Source: Proteobacteria bacterium ST_bin12 (GTDB lineage Bacteria; Pseudomonadota; Gammaproteobacteria; Burkholderiales; Methylophilaceae). Taken from it: a stretch of DNA of 64,000 nt. The stretch is taken from NCBI GenBank assembly GCA_002083635.1, contig MSXP01000002.1:1-64000 (forward strand), in the 5' to 3' direction. A model generated the notes under the pieces. The model worked only from the letters and a program-made list of their open reading frames with translations. It searched no databases and was not told the origin of the DNA. A program made the translations under genes and the position numbers. This document shows positions 63,801 to 64,000 of this stretch, one piece after another. Position 1 is the stretch's first letter; each line of letters opens with the position of its first letter.

Positions 63801-64000
63801 ATGTTTAATACGATTAAAAATACACTTGGTAGCTTAATGCTATGGGAACTGCTAAAAGGCATGGCGCTAACAGGCCGTTACTTTTTTGCACGAAAAATTA
63901 CTATTCAATACCCAGAAGAGCGCACGCCGCAATCGAATCGTTTTCGTGGTTTGCATGCGTTACGCCGCTATCCAAATGGTGAAGAGCGTTGCATTGCCTG
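63801..64000 (+). CDS. nuoI: NADH-quinone oxidoreductase subunit I (partial, runs off window)
   Basis: The frame from ATG 63801 to the window edge encodes about 66 residues: [53 protein letters not shown]. The final CIAC begins the first 4Fe-4S motif of NuoI. Gene order and motif agree; the 3' part is missing. Confidence 0.93.
   Translation, partial: [66 protein letters not shown]

Noticed and set aside
1..64000. CRISPR arrays, rRNA genes or insertion sequences
   Set aside because: No regularly spaced repeats with unique spacers, no rRNA sequence and no transposase gene were seen in the window.

Overview
The window looks like chromosomal DNA of a betaproteobacterium close to Methylophilaceae (Methylotenera-like). 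This is inferred from gene content and order: tpiA-secG-tRNA-Leu-nuoA..I, birA-coaX-SPOR, recJ-tamA-tamB, an aceE/aceF/lipoyl-lpd pyruvate dehydrogenase set, moderate-to-low GC and AT-rich intergenic DNA. I could not run database searches, so the taxon is inference.

Layout: 1-2000 holds a secreted protein made of 9-residue tandem repeats and a Y-family DNA polymerase. About 2046-11402 is a very AT-rich integrative mobilizable element (element 1). It carries a MobF relaxase-helicase, a ribbon-helix-helix partner, a DUF3987-type ATPase, small cargo genes and a tyrosine integrase. It sits inside the 5' end of msrA: the original msrA start is stranded at 1999-2064, and the element supplies a replacement start so that msrA (11373-11924) stays intact. 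11946-19289 is core chromosome: corA, glnS, birA, coaX, a SPOR protein and a GlcD-type oxidase. About 19431-25384 is a second element (element 2) with a related integrase, a large structured-RNA-like region, an oriT-like hairpin, ColE1-type mobC/mobA and a convergent type II restriction-modification pair. 25436-32721 encodes the pyruvate dehydrogenase complex, interrupted by a secreted trypsin-like protease gene. 32945-36564 holds an M17 aminopeptidase, an exported truncated globin, an OhrR-type regulator and a Crp/Fnr regulator.

36566-40722 is a compact cbb3-like terminal oxidase operon (ccoN, ccoO, a mono-haem cytochrome c, a SCO copper chaperone, a membrane protein). 40846-44509 is a sulfide/persulfide module: TauE exporter, SQR-like flavoprotein, DUF442 phosphatase-like protein and a two-cysteine ArsR repressor, divergent from a persulfide dioxygenase-like metallo-beta-lactamase protein. 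44615-54117 contains a pentapeptide-repeat protein, a glycine-zipper protein, recJ and the TamA/TamB outer-membrane assembly pair. 54259-64000 has tpiA, secG, tRNA-Leu(GAG) and the start of the complex I operon nuoA-nuoI, which runs off the window end.

The least explained features are the msrA-splitting element, the roughly 400-nt multi-hairpin region in element 2, and the nonapeptide-repeat protein. The two elements have homologous integrases and similar tandem TTCACC-type repeats near both ends, but unrelated transfer and cargo genes.
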